From Chloroflexota bacterium (GTDB lineage Bacteria > Chloroflexota > Dormibacteria > Dormibacterales > Dormibacteraceae): a stretch of 11,878 bases of DNA. Position numbers and translations under genes: made by a program. The stretch lies in assembly GCA_005880525.1 (NCBI GenBank), contig VBFW01000024.1, positions 1-11,878 of the forward strand, given 5' to 3'. The notes beneath the pieces were generated by a model. That model was not told where the DNA came from, ran no database searches, and worked only from the letters and a program-made list of their open reading frames with translations. Below, piece by piece: positions 5,303-11,878 of this stretch (position 1 is the first letter of the stretch; every line of letters begins with the position of its first letter).

Positions 5303-6172
5303 CTAGTGGGGCGTCCCGAGGTACGGGAATTCAGACAGGTAATCCGTGTGAGGGCCGACGTTGTCCGTTGTCAGGCCACCGCCGGTCACGAGGCTGAGTG
5401 AGATGTCGATGACGTCATCCTGCAAGCCGCGGCCGTTTAGGGCTGCGTAGCTTGTGGACTTCGAGAAGTCGTAGTTCAGAACGTCTGGCAGAAGTACGGT
5501 CGCCAGCGCCGGGTTGCCGCCCAGGGCTGTGAGCGTGCTGGCGAAACTCTGCACAAAGGTGGGGCCCTCGCTGGTGGTCGCGGTCACGTCCTGGTTGGGG
5601 TCGATCGAGTTGAATATGTTTTTGTCCTGGCCGTGATTGAAGACAGTGTTGATGGCCGCCCTGGCCATACGGTCAACACGAACTAGGCTTCCGTTCTGAG
5701 AGAGGAGGGTGCGGCCCCACAAGCTCGTCGACTTGGGAGTGGCGCCTAGGGCGCTGTTCGGAACCTCAAGCACAATCCCAAAGACGTTTTTGTCCACGAA
5801 GAAGTCGCCGTGGGTGAAATTGAAATCGTCGATGAAGCCGAGCAGGTCGAAGAAGAACGGATCGCTGCGGATACCGGCGAAGAACTTGTAAGCGCCGCGT
5901 TGCGTGATGATCGGCTCGCGCCCAAACGAGGCGGGTGCTCCGGCGATGACCACGGGGCCACCGTCGTTGAGTTGGGCCGCCAAGGCTCCCGTGGCTAAAT
6001 GGACGGTCGCCGTTTGCGAGCCGCCGTTGACCTCTGAAAACCTGATCCGAAAAGATCGGTCGGCCACAGCATCGCCGTTTGTGTCGATGTTGATTTCGTA
6101 AATCGCGGAGCTGTCGAAAGAGTTGGCGAGCAAGGGAGCCATCGGGCCTGGAGAGTCAAGGTGGTCAGCCAT
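5303..6172 (-). CDS. DUF4331-family protein with an apparently deleted N-terminal block
   Basis: A 289-residue protein that matches DUF4331 over nearly its whole length. Recognisable stretches are AIYEINIDTNGDAVADRSF, TVHLATGALAAQL, FGREPIITQRGAYKFFAGI followed by RSDPFFFDL, DFFVDKNVFGIVLEVPNSAL, LWGRTLL, DRMARAAINTVFNHGQDKN, LLPDVLNYD, the block around DDVIDISLSLVTGGG, and the C-terminal VGPHTDYLSEFPYLGTPH. Typical members begin with A-D-H-L-D-S-P, then a D-I-T-D-(V/L)-Y-A-F segment and a V-L-V-x-N-V-N-P strand. Here MADHLDSPG runs directly into PMAPLLANSFD, so roughly 25-30 residues seem to be missing, in frame. No signal peptide is visible. The start is ATG at 6170-6172 with GGAGG at 6180-6184; an in-frame GTG at 6196 would place the ribosome site inside the gene. 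The biochemical role of DUF4331 is not established. Confidence 0.88.
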   Translation of the reverse strand: MADHLDSPGPMAPLLANSFDSSAIYEINIDTNGDAVADRSFRIRFSEVNGGSQTATVHLATGALAAQLNDGGPVVIAGAPASFGREPIITQRGAYKFFAGIRSDPFFFDLLGFIDDFNFTHGDFFVDKNVFGIVLEVPNSALGATPKSTSLWGRTLLSQNGSLVRVDRMARAAINTVFNHGQDKNIFNSIDPNQDVTATTSEGPTFVQSFASTLTALGGNPALATVLLPDVLNYDFSKSTSYAALNGRGLQDDVIDISLSLVTGGGLTTDNVGPHTDYLSEFPYLGTPH

Positions 6173-6179
6173 GGTCAAT

Positions 6180-6184
6180 CCTCC
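6180..6184 (-). promoter_or_regulatory. Shine-Dalgarno fixing the DUF4331 start
   Basis: GGAGG on the minus strand, 7 nt before the ATG at 6172, favours that start over the GTG at 6196. Confidence 0.75.
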
Positions 6185-6495
6185 ATCAGATACCACTGGT
6201 CGCGGGTGCCGACGCGTCGCCGAAAGGGCATGTCCCCCTAAAGGCGAGCGTCAGGTTCCGCCTCACATAGTTGGTACGAATCAGGGCGCCGAATGGATCA
6301 AACGGGTTGCGGCACCGCGCCAGCAAACCTCCAGCGTTCGCCCTGACATCGAAGCGGGCGATCAAGGCCCAAGCCGTCGCGGCTGTGGGAGCCTGTGGAA
6401 AATGCCCGCAGTGTTGACCACAGTGACCACAGTTGCGTTGTAACACCCCGGCACTCGGCGGCCAAATGAACTCACCTAGAATTCGAGCGACCCGT
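6185..6495. other. Intergenic stretch with a cluster of CTGTGG/CCACAG hexamers
   Basis: About 310 bp separate the DUF4331 operon from the tRNA. It holds two direct CTGTGG copies (6383-6388 and 6393-6398, 10 bp apart) and, inverted to them, a tandem 9-bp repeat TGACCACAG (6415-6423 and 6424-6432). The spacing is close to one helical turn, as for multiple regulator sites on one DNA face. The DUF4331 operon promoter must lie in or near this stretch, but I cannot pick out a convincing -35/-10 pair. A minus-strand open frame here (6186-6446) lacks support as a gene. Confidence 0.4.
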
Positions 6496-6570
6496 TCCGG
6501 AGTAGCTCAACGGTAGAGCAGGCGGCTGTTAACCGCAAGGTTTAGGGTTCGAATCCCTACTCCGGAGCCA
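6496..6570 (+). tRNA. trnN: tRNA-Asn (anticodon GTT)
   Basis: A full cloverleaf can be drawn: acceptor TCCGGAG (6496-6502) with CTCCGGA (6560-6566), D-arm GCTC/GAGC around AACGGTA, anticodon loop CTGTTAA with GTT at 6528-6530, T-arm TAGGG/CCCTA around TTCGAAT, discriminator G, and an encoded CCA (6568-6570). The 27-43 pair is a G-A mismatch; the other four anticodon-stem pairs are intact. It is the only plus-strand gene between two minus-strand operons. Confidence 0.96.
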
Positions 6571-6593
6571 ATTTCTGAATACGAATTCGCGTT

Positions 6594-6632
6594 AGCCGTC
6601 AAATATCAATTGACTGGCTTACGGCAATTTTT
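6594..6632 (+). terminator. Possible terminator after tRNA-Asn
   Basis: AGCCGTCAA (6594-6602) can pair with TTGAC and GGCT (6610-6619, one bulged T) around a 7-nt loop. Alternatively GCCGT (6595-6599) pairs with ACGGC (6621-6625), directly followed by AATTTTT. The second fold has the form of an intrinsic terminator. This AT-rich stretch differs from the surrounding DNA, as expected for a tRNA 3' end. The rest of 6633-6685 holds nothing I can support. Confidence 0.5.
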
Positions 6633-6685
6633 AAGAGGCGCTGTCGAAAAGGAGCCATTCGCTGGATCCCAGTTCAGTCTCGAAG

Positions 6686-7291
6686 CTAATCCTGCTTGGT
6701 CGCCGCCGCCGGACCGCTGATGTTGACCCACAACGTCCTGGTCGCGTGCGGTCCCGGATTGCGGAAGCGATGCGGAAGGCTTGAATCCAACCGGATTGCG
6801 TCGCCCGTGCGAGCGACGTGGAGGCGATCGCCGACCGTCACCTCGAGCTGGCCTTCCAGCACGAAACCAAACTCGAAACCCTGGTGGTGGAGAGGCGCCC
6901 GGCTACTGGAGGTGCCCGGCTCATACCGGTTCTCGGCCAGCTCGTAGCCTCGCTCGGTGTCGCCGATCATGATCCGCCGATCGACACCGGGGGCGGTGCG
7001 GATGACCTCCTGATTCTCGGCCCGGCGGATGACCGAGTGCCCGTCCGGTGGCTCCAACGAATGCAGGAACTCGGACATCTGGATCCCGTATGCGTCGGCC
7101 AATGCGTGCAGCGTCCCGATTGAGGGCGTGCTGCGCCCGCGCTCGATCATGCTCAGCATCGCGATGCTGACACCCGTGCGCTCCGATACCTCGCGCAGCA
7201 TGAATCCGCGCTGTTTGCGAATCGTCAGCGCCCGCTCGCCCAGCCGTCCGGAAAGCAGCTCGGGCGTCGCTCGCGATCCGTTGCGGGCCAT
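6686..7291 (-). CDS. XRE-family transcriptional regulator with C-terminal cupin domain
   Basis: A 201-residue regulator in the HTH_XRE plus cupin_2 architecture. The helix-turn-helix spans about residues 16-72: LGERALTIRKQRGF, then REVSERTGVSIAMLSMIERGR, then PSIGTLHALADAYGI. After a linker, the cupin spans about 122-195, with HHQGFEFGFVLEGQLEVTVGD (135-155; His135 and His136) and LPHRFRN (172-178; His174). Proteins of this type usually repress or activate a catabolic or uptake operon and sense a small ligand in the cupin. The start is ATG at 7289-7291, which shares one base with the stop of the upstream nitrilase gene (TGATG); a longer reading would extend 24 residues into that gene. As last gene of the ABC operon it most likely controls that operon and so itself. 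The binding site should be upstream of the substrate-binding protein gene, outside this window. Confidence 0.92.
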   Translation of the reverse strand: MARNGSRATPELLSGRLGERALTIRKQRGFMLREVSERTGVSIAMLSMIERGRSTPSIGTLHALADAYGIQMSEFLHSLEPPDGHSVIRRAENQEVIRTAPGVDRRIMIGDTERGYELAENRYEPGTSSSRAPLHHQGFEFGFVLEGQLEVTVGDRLHVARTGDAIRLDSSLPHRFRNPGPHATRTLWVNISGPAAATKQD

Positions 7292-8082
7292 CAGGGCTCC
7301 CGTCGTGCAGCCGTCGCCGCGGGCTGCGCAGTGAGCGCGCCGTAGAGCTCTGGCCGCCGCCATTTCAAGACGCCGGGGATCGTGCGGTAGGGAGCGGGCA
7401 CGATCAGCTCCTCGTCGGTGTCGCGCAGCCAGCGGATGCGATCGATGTCGAGCACCGCGCTCAGGATTCCGGGCTCATGCGACTCGCACAGCACGCGCTC
7501 GGGCGAGGCGATCATCGCGATTCCTGCCGTGAGGTGTGATCCGGTGGGCGGCAGCTGCAGCTCCGCTTGCCGGTACTTGCGACCGAACTCCTCGGGGAAG
7601 AGATGCATTCGCGCAATCTCCGGCACGAAGACCTCGCTGCAGACGAGCATCGCGAGCTTCCCCCAGCCCATGTCGAAGACGGGAAATTCGTCGGCCTCCT
7701 TGTAGTGAAAGTCCCAGAGGTCGCCGTTCGGGTAGATGTACGGGCCGGCCGGATGGGTGCGGTGGTACCGGCCCTTCACAATGCCGTCAGCGCCGATGAC
7801 CGCGGCGATGATGTGAAAGCGGTTGCTGCCAGGTTCAGTCTCCTCGGAGGTGCCGGCCACGACCGCGACCTTGTTTTCCTTGGCCGCCGACGACAGGGGT
7901 CCGATCGAATCGAATCGGCCCCGCTCGCGGTACGGCCCCGGGAAGTTCTCGGAGAACAGCAATAAGTCACATCCGGTCGCGCCTGCCTGACGGATGAGGC
8001 TCACCGCCTCGTCGACGTTGCGCCTCTCGTCCGTCCCGTACCAGGTCCGAGGCTGAGCGACTCCAAGTCTGATCTGAGTCAT
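7291..8082 (-). CDS. Nitrilase-superfamily carbon-nitrogen hydrolase (atypical)
   Basis: A 263-residue amidase-like enzyme that would hydrolyse a C-N bond in the compound imported by the adjacent ABC system. The family frame is clear: the start IRLGVAQPRTW, the catalytic Glu45 in LLLFSENFPGP, and the nucleophile Cys148 in KLAMLVCSEVFVPEIAR. Two points are odd. The segment normally carrying the catalytic lysine (Y-R-K-x-H) reads RYHRTHPAGP (105-114), putting Arg108 where Lys is expected. Between VPEIAR and GIAMIASPE (about 159-195) the protein is shorter than usual and lacks the typical G-A-(D/E)...P-(S/A) strand and following helix; no other frame restores it. The C-terminus (LDIDRIRWLRDTDEE, then PYRTIPGVLKWRRPELYG) is well preserved. 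ATG at 8082 has an excellent ribosome site (AAGGAGGAGG). Either a divergent active enzyme or one decaying through an in-frame deletion. Confidence 0.85.
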   Translation of the reverse strand: MTQIRLGVAQPRTWYGTDERRNVDEAVSLIRQAGATGCDLLLFSENFPGPYRERGRFDSIGPLSSAAKENKVAVVAGTSEETEPGSNRFHIIAAVIGADGIVKGRYHRTHPAGPYIYPNGDLWDFHYKEADEFPVFDMGWGKLAMLVCSEVFVPEIARMHLFPEEFGRKYRQAELQLPPTGSHLTAGIAMIASPERVLCESHEPGILSAVLDIDRIRWLRDTDEELIVPAPYRTIPGVLKWRRPELYGALTAQPAATAARREP

Positions 8083-8101
8083 GTCTTCCTCCTCCTTGAG
8101 G

Positions 8102-9028
8102 TCAACGCGCCTCTCGCTCGTACGGCAGCCCGAGCGCTTCAGGCATGCCGACCCGGCGGCGGCGCAGGCGAGTCCAGGTGATGATCAGCACGACCAGCGT
8201 GAACACGTAAGGCATCATGGCGAGCAGGTGGGACGACACTGGGACGCCGACGCTCTGCAACTGAAAATTCAGGCCGTCGACGAAACCAAAGATGAGCGCT
8301 CCCACCAAGACTACGATCGGGTTCCAGGTACCGAAGATCACAAGCGCGATCGCGATCCAGCCACGCCCGCCGGTCATCCCTTCGGCCCACGAGCGGGTGT
8401 ACACGACCGAAAAGTAAGCGCCTGCAAGGCCCGCGAAGCCTCCTCCAACGATGACCGCCAGGTAGCGGATGAGAAACACCGGGACACCCGAGGCGTCTGC
8501 GGCCCCGGGCTGCTCCCCCGCTGCGCGCAGCCACAGGCCGAAGCGAGTGCGGTAGATCAAGAGCCAGATGCCGATCGCGATGAACGGTACTGCGTACACG
8601 AAGACGTCGTGGTTGAACAGGACGCTGCCAATCACGGGCAGCTGCGAGAGAACAGGGATTGGGATCGCATTGATTTCGCCGCCGGGCCGACGGCCTGCAT
8701 AGCCGGCGCCAAGGTAGGCCGATAGCCCGGCTCCCAGAATGGTCAGCGTGAGGCCCATGACGATTTGGTTCACGCGGAGCCCGACGGTCATCACCGCGTG
8801 CACAGACGCCAGCGCCGCGCCGGCGACAACCGCCCCCGCCATACCGAGGAATGCATTCTGGGTGCGGACGGTCACGATGAAACCGACGACGGCACCGATC
8901 AGCATCATTCCCTCGACGCCCAGGTTCATCACGCCGGCGCGTTCGGCGATTAGCTCGCCGAGTGCCGCGTAGGCAAGCGGAGTCCCCAGCACGATCCCGA
9001 CGCTTACGGAGTTCAGCCAGAAGGTCAC
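8102..9028 (-). CDS. ABC transporter permease 2 (BMP/nucleoside-type importer)
   Basis: A 308-residue integral membrane subunit with about eight to nine hydrophobic segments. The N-terminal GELIAERAGVMNLGVEGMMLIGA (about 24-46) is a hallmark of the second permease in BMP-dependent importers (branched-chain-permease fold). GLRVNQIVMGLTLTILGAG follows as the coupling region facing the ATPase, and the second half has RAAGEQPGAADASGV. The start is GTG at 9026-9028, overlapping the TGA of permease 1 (GTGA); the same frame stays open far upstream, but that part lies antisense-free within permease 1 and reads as low-complexity Arg/Gly-rich sequence. It sits 19 nt before the nitrilase gene. It pairs with permease 1 to form the membrane channel. 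Confidence 0.93.
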   Translation of the reverse strand: MTFWLNSVSVGIVLGTPLAYAALGELIAERAGVMNLGVEGMMLIGAVVGFIVTVRTQNAFLGMAGAVVAGAALASVHAVMTVGLRVNQIVMGLTLTILGAGLSAYLGAGYAGRRPGGEINAIPIPVLSQLPVIGSVLFNHDVFVYAVPFIAIGIWLLIYRTRFGLWLRAAGEQPGAADASGVPVFLIRYLAVIVGGGFAGLAGAYFSVVYTRSWAEGMTGGRGWIAIALVIFGTWNPIVVLVGALIFGFVDGLNFQLQSVGVPVSSHLLAMMPYVFTLVVLIITWTRLRRRRVGMPEALGLPYEREAR

Positions 9029-10125
9029 GACCGGACTCCCGCGGTCGCCGGTTCCAGGGCATGCGGCGGGCGCGTCATGTGCACGCGAAACGCAAGCGCG
9101 GCGTCGCCAGCCAGCAGAAAGACGATGATCAGCGCCTCGATGATGGTGGCAATCGGCTGCGCCACGCCTGTGGTCTGGAGCGCGTAGCTGCCTACCACCA
9201 GGGTGGCGAAGAGGAAAGCCGCGACCACCACGCCGAGAAGCCGCCCGCGGGCAAGAAAGGCGATGAGCACTCCGGAGTATCCGTAGTTGACGGAGATCCC
9301 GTCCTGCAGGCGGTTGGTCACTCCCGTCAACTCGATCGCCCCAGCGAGGCCGGCGATCGCGCCTGACAGCGCGAGCACGATGACCATTCGCCGGCTGATG
9401 TGCAGGCCGAGGTATTCGGCCGTTCGCGCATTGCCACCCGCGACGCGGACCGAGAATCCCCACGGCGTGCGCTCCATGAGCCACCAGCACGTAACCGCGA
9501 CCAGGACCGCGATCACGATGCCGACGTGCACGTAGCTGCCAGGGATCACCGGCAGCACGGCGGCGTCGGGCAGCGAACGCGAGTACGCGAAGCCGAAGGC
9601 TTTCGGGTCGGCCCATGGACCGAAGATCAGGTGGTCCATGAGAAGGATCGCAATGTAGTTGAGGAAGAGGGTGACGATGATCTCGTTCAAGCCGATGAGC
9701 GCGCGCGGGATCGCGGCAATCGTCGCCCACATCGCGCCGGCGAGGCAGCCGGCGAAGATCATCGCCGGGAGGACCAGCGGTCCTGGCAGCGAGGTCGCGT
9801 AGAGACCGACGCCGGTGGCGGCGGTGGCGCCGATGATCAGTTGCCCTTCGCCGCCGATGTTCCAAAGACCGATCCGCAGGGCCGTCGCAACGGCGAGGCC
9901 TGTTAGCACCAGCGGGCATGCCTTGATCAAAGTGGCCTCGATGCCGTCGCTCGATCCAAGCGAGCCCTCCCACATCGAGTTGTAGGCGTCGATCGGGTCG
10001 TGGCCGCCGAGGGCAAGGATCACCCCGCCGGCCACCAGCCCGGCCACGACGGCGGCCACGGGCACAGCGATGCGCATTCCAAGCGGTGGATTGAGACGGC
10101 GCTCGAGGTGGATGGATACTGCCAT
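9025..10125 (-). CDS. ABC transporter permease 1 (BMP/nucleoside-type importer)
   Basis: A 366-residue permease. After a short basic cytoplasmic start (about 1-17) it has a membrane segment, a loop with GHDPIDAYNSMWEGSLGS that resembles the external loop of this family, then ATALRIGLWNIGGEGQLIIGA (about 80-100), the diagnostic motif of the first permease in BMP-type importers. The coupling region GLNEIIVTLFLNYIA (about 144-158) contacts the ATPase. The segment GFSVRVAGGNARTAEYLGLHI, near the middle, is also typical. ATG at 10123-10125 directly follows the stop of the ATPase gene (TGA-ATG), so translation is coupled. Known relatives transport nucleosides or purines, but sugar-type and other ligands exist in the same fold. 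Confidence 0.94.
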   Translation of the reverse strand: MAVSIHLERRLNPPLGMRIAVPVAAVVAGLVAGGVILALGGHDPIDAYNSMWEGSLGSSDGIEATLIKACPLVLTGLAVATALRIGLWNIGGEGQLIIGATAATGVGLYATSLPGPLVLPAMIFAGCLAGAMWATIAAIPRALIGLNEIIVTLFLNYIAILLMDHLIFGPWADPKAFGFAYSRSLPDAAVLPVIPGSYVHVGIVIAVLVAVTCWWLMERTPWGFSVRVAGGNARTAEYLGLHISRRMVIVLALSGAIAGLAGAIELTGVTNRLQDGISVNYGYSGVLIAFLARGRLLGVVVAAFLFATLVVGSYALQTTGVAQPIATIIEALIIVFLLAGDAALAFRVHMTRPPHALEPATAGVRS

Positions 10126-11643
10126 TCAGTCCGGTCCTTCGCCGCCCATGCGGAGACCGATCTCGGCGCGGTCGAAGCTCCCTCGCGAATACTCGCCGAC
10201 CACCGCCCCCTTGAATAGGACGAGCACGCGGTCAGAAAGCTCGAGGATCTCGTCGAGGTCTTCGCTGATCACGACCACGCCGGCGCCGCGGTCACGGTGG
10301 CCAACAAGCTGGCTGCGCACCATCGCGCTGGACGCAACGTCCAGCCCGCGCGTCGGCTGCGCGGCGATGATCAGGTCTGGCTGCTCGTCGAGCTCACGCG
10401 CGAGCAGGACGCGCTGAAGCCCGCCCCCCGAGAGGTCGGCCAGGCGCGAGTCAGGGTTCTTGACCGGGATGCTGAACGCCTCGATCAGGCGTCTGGCCAA
10501 CGAGGTCATGCGATGGCTCCAGATCCACAACGGGTGGCTCATCGTCGGTCGCAAGTACTGCCGCAGTGACAGGTTCTCTGACACGGACATGGCGCCCACG
10601 AGGCCGCGCTCCAAGCGCGCCTCCGGGATGTAGGCGACCGCCGACGCGATACACGTGCGCGAGCCGGCGATCGGGCGCAAGATGCCGGCCGCCACCTCGG
10701 CCAGAGCGTTTTGCCCGTTGCCGCTGATGCCCGCCACACCGACGATCTCGCCGCGCCGGACCTCGAGCCCCACGCGGTCCAGCGCTCTCACGCCGCGGCC
10801 CTCGACCGTGGCGGACTCCAGTTTCAGCACAATCTCGCCAGGCGTGCCCGCCCGGCTCGCGCCTTGCTGTGCCGCGGCGTCGGAACCGATCATCAGGACA
10901 CTCATCTGCAGCGCGTCGAGCCCGGCGACCTCACGGTCGGCCACGACCTTGCCGTGGCGCAGGATTGTGACCTCGTCTGCCATCGCAATGACCTCGCGCA
11001 GCCGGTGCGTGATGAAGATGATCGACCTCCCGCCGCCGGCTAGCTTCCGCATCGATTCGAACAGCTCAGCCGCCTGGGGCGGGCTGAGCACCGCGGTGGG
11101 CTCATCGAGGATCAGGATGTCGAGACCGCGGTATAGCAGTTTGAGGATCGCGAGCTGCTGCAACTCGCCGACGCTGAGCGACCAGGCGGGCGCACGTGGG
11201 TCGAGCCCGAAGCCTGCCGCCGCCGCGTGCGCGGCCACGTCTTGCTCCACCTTTCGCCCGCCCCACGACTCTGTGCCCAGGACGACGTTCTCGGTCACAG
11301 TGAACCGCGGCACCAGCCTGAAGTCCTGGTGCACGACCCCAATGCCGGCGGCAAGCGCGGCACGGGGCGAGCCCGGCGCCAGTGGCCGTCCGCGAACCGC
11401 GACGGTCCCGGAGTCGGGAAAGTACTGTCCGCACAGGACCGAGATCAGGGTCGTCTTCCCGGCGCCGTTCTCGCCCAGCAGGGCGCGAATCTCGCCGGCC
11501 TTCAGGGTCAGGTCGACGTGGTCGTTGGCGACGCGGTCGCCGAACGACTTGGTGATCCCCCTGACCTCCAGGACGGTTGCCGCGGGCTCGGAGGCGGCTC
11601 CCAGTTCGGGAGCCGCCTTCGCATTGGCTCGATTTGTCAGCAC
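10126..11643 (-). CDS. ABC transporter ATP-binding protein, two fused NBDs (BMP/nucleoside/sugar importer type)
   Basis: A 505-residue double ATPase that drives the two permeases. NBD1 (about 24-255) has Walker A GENGAGKTT (57-65), Q-loop HQDF (Gln106), signature LSVGE (156-160), Walker B LILDEPTA (177-184) and H-loop THR (His213): all intact. NBD2 (about 275-500) is degenerate, as is normal for this family: the P-loop is GISGNGQNA without G-K-T, the signature is LSGGG (404-408), Walker B ends AAQPTRG with Gln where the catalytic Glu would be, and the H-loop position is Ser460. The NBD2 segment between the P-loop and AYIPEARLERGLV is shorter than usual by perhaps 15 residues. The start is GTG at 11641-11643, with no strong ribosome site, 13 nt after the substrate-binding protein gene, so coupled translation is likely. 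An alternative start a few codons inside would not change the domain. Confidence 0.94.
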   Translation of the reverse strand: MLTNRANAKAAPELGAASEPAATVLEVRGITKSFGDRVANDHVDLTLKAGEIRALLGENGAGKTTLISVLCGQYFPDSGTVAVRGRPLAPGSPRAALAAGIGVVHQDFRLVPRFTVTENVVLGTESWGGRKVEQDVAAHAAAAGFGLDPRAPAWSLSVGELQQLAILKLLYRGLDILILDEPTAVLSPPQAAELFESMRKLAGGGRSIIFITHRLREVIAMADEVTILRHGKVVADREVAGLDALQMSVLMIGSDAAAQQGASRAGTPGEIVLKLESATVEGRGVRALDRVGLEVRRGEIVGVAGISGNGQNALAEVAAGILRPIAGSRTCIASAVAYIPEARLERGLVGAMSVSENLSLRQYLRPTMSHPLWIWSHRMTSLARRLIEAFSIPVKNPDSRLADLSGGGLQRVLLARELDEQPDLIIAAQPTRGLDVASSAMVRSQLVGHRDRGAGVVVISEDLDEILELSDRVLVLFKGAVVGEYSRGSFDRAEIGLRMGGEGPD

Positions 11644-11656
11644 CTGATGTCGGTGC

Positions 11657-11878
11657 CTACTGGCTGACCTTGCCGTCCACTCCCTTTACGAAGAAGGTGC
11701 TCTTGGTGTAGATGTCCCCGACGCTCCACGTCGTGCCGGACGGAATCTCAAGCTTGCCGGCGTTGTCGTAGATCGGGCCGGTGAAGACCTTGATCTTGCC
11801 GCTCTTCAGGTCGGCGATCACCTGAGCCACCTTGGCCTGGACATCGGCCGAGGCGGCCGCATTGACAGGGCCGACGGC
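11657..11878 (-). CDS. BMP-family ABC transporter substrate-binding protein (C-terminal part, runs off window)
   Basis: The last 73 residues and TAG stop (11657-11659) of a periplasmic or lipoprotein ligand-binding subunit; the N-terminus lies beyond the right edge. The piece VQAKVAQVIADLKSGKIKVF followed by TGPIYDNAGK is the characteristic C-terminal end of BMP (basic membrane protein / nucleoside-binding) proteins, followed by a short tail ending in STFFVKGVDGKVSQ, which matches the final strand that closes the second lobe. It is the most upstream gene seen in this operon, as expected for a binding protein, and the operon promoter should lie to the right of the window. The ligand contacts are in the missing part, so the substrate cannot be read here. 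Confidence 0.88.
   Translation of the reverse strand, partial: AVGPVNAAASADVQAKVAQVIADLKSGKIKVFTGPIYDNAGKLEIPSGTTWSVGDIYTKSTFFVKGVDGKVSQ

Noticed and set aside
6186..6446. An 86-codon minus-strand open frame upstream of the DUF4331 gene, with a Cys-His-rich start.
   Set aside because: The Cys-His pattern comes from the CTGTGG repeats; there is no ribosome site, and it overlaps the probable promoter zone.
6496..6640. tRNA-Asn as the attachment site of an integrated element.
   Set aside because: No repeat of the tRNA 3' end was seen elsewhere in the window, and there is no integrase or phage gene nearby.
9029..9973. A long N-terminal extension of permease 2, open in frame for 315 more codons.
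   Set aside because: It lies inside permease 1 in another frame and reads as Arg/Gly/Ala-rich low-complexity sequence; the true permease motif starts right after the GTG at 9028.
10655..11647. A 330-codon plus-strand open frame opposite the ABC ATPase.
   Set aside because: It is an antisense shadow of a gene with complete ATPase motifs; its translation is Ser/Arg/Pro-rich with no domain.
1..11878. CRISPR array, insertion sequence or rRNA gene.
   Set aside because: No spaced repeat series, no transposase-like protein with flanking inverted repeats, and no rRNA-like conserved stretch was seen.

Overview
The window reads as chromosomal DNA of a GC-rich, free-living bacterium. Codon third positions are G/C-rich, GTG starts are frequent, genes are tightly packed with ATGA, GTGA or TGATG junctions, and one tRNA-Asn has an encoded CCA. 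The gene set (BlaI/M56 pair, CcdA, DUF4331, BMP-type ABC importer with a nitrilase) would suit an Actinobacteria- or Chloroflexota/Dormibacterota-like soil organism. That placement is an inference from style and gene content, not from a phylogenetic marker.

Region 1 (1-2802) is the most interesting part. A secreted or membrane-anchored TlpA-like thioredoxin (minus strand, cut by the left edge) diverges from a BlaI-family repressor and an M56 zinc metalloprotease of the BlaR1 type. These are followed by a 74-residue Met-rich membrane peptide and a convergent CcdA thiol-reductant transporter. All three promoter regions carry the same dyad, TACTA-N8-TAGTA (one copy with a single mismatch), and I saw no other copy in the window. 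This looks like a self-contained regulon in which a BlaI/BlaR1-type switch controls extracytoplasmic thiol-disulfide chemistry instead of beta-lactam resistance. The protease has no penicillin-binding sensor domain.

Region 2 (3059-4155) holds a two-gene unit: a SnoaL-like NTF2-fold protein and a cupin, overlapping at ATGA. Next comes a gene-poor stretch (4156-4814) that contains a probable frameshifted gene remnant on the minus strand and a strong perfect hairpin.

Region 3 (4815-6172, minus) is a two-gene operon: a DUF4331 protein that seems to lack a conserved N-terminal block, then a small Tat-exported protein of unknown function. Upstream lies a non-coding stretch with four CTGTGG/CCACAG hexamers, then tRNA-Asn(GTT) and a possible terminator.

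Region 4 (6686-11878, minus) is a tightly coupled operon read right to left: BMP-family substrate-binding protein (cut by the right edge), double-NBD ABC ATPase, two permeases, a nitrilase-superfamily amidase and an XRE-cupin regulator. It probably imports a nucleoside-like or other nitrogenous small molecule and hydrolyses a C-N bond in it. The substrate cannot be read from the sequence.
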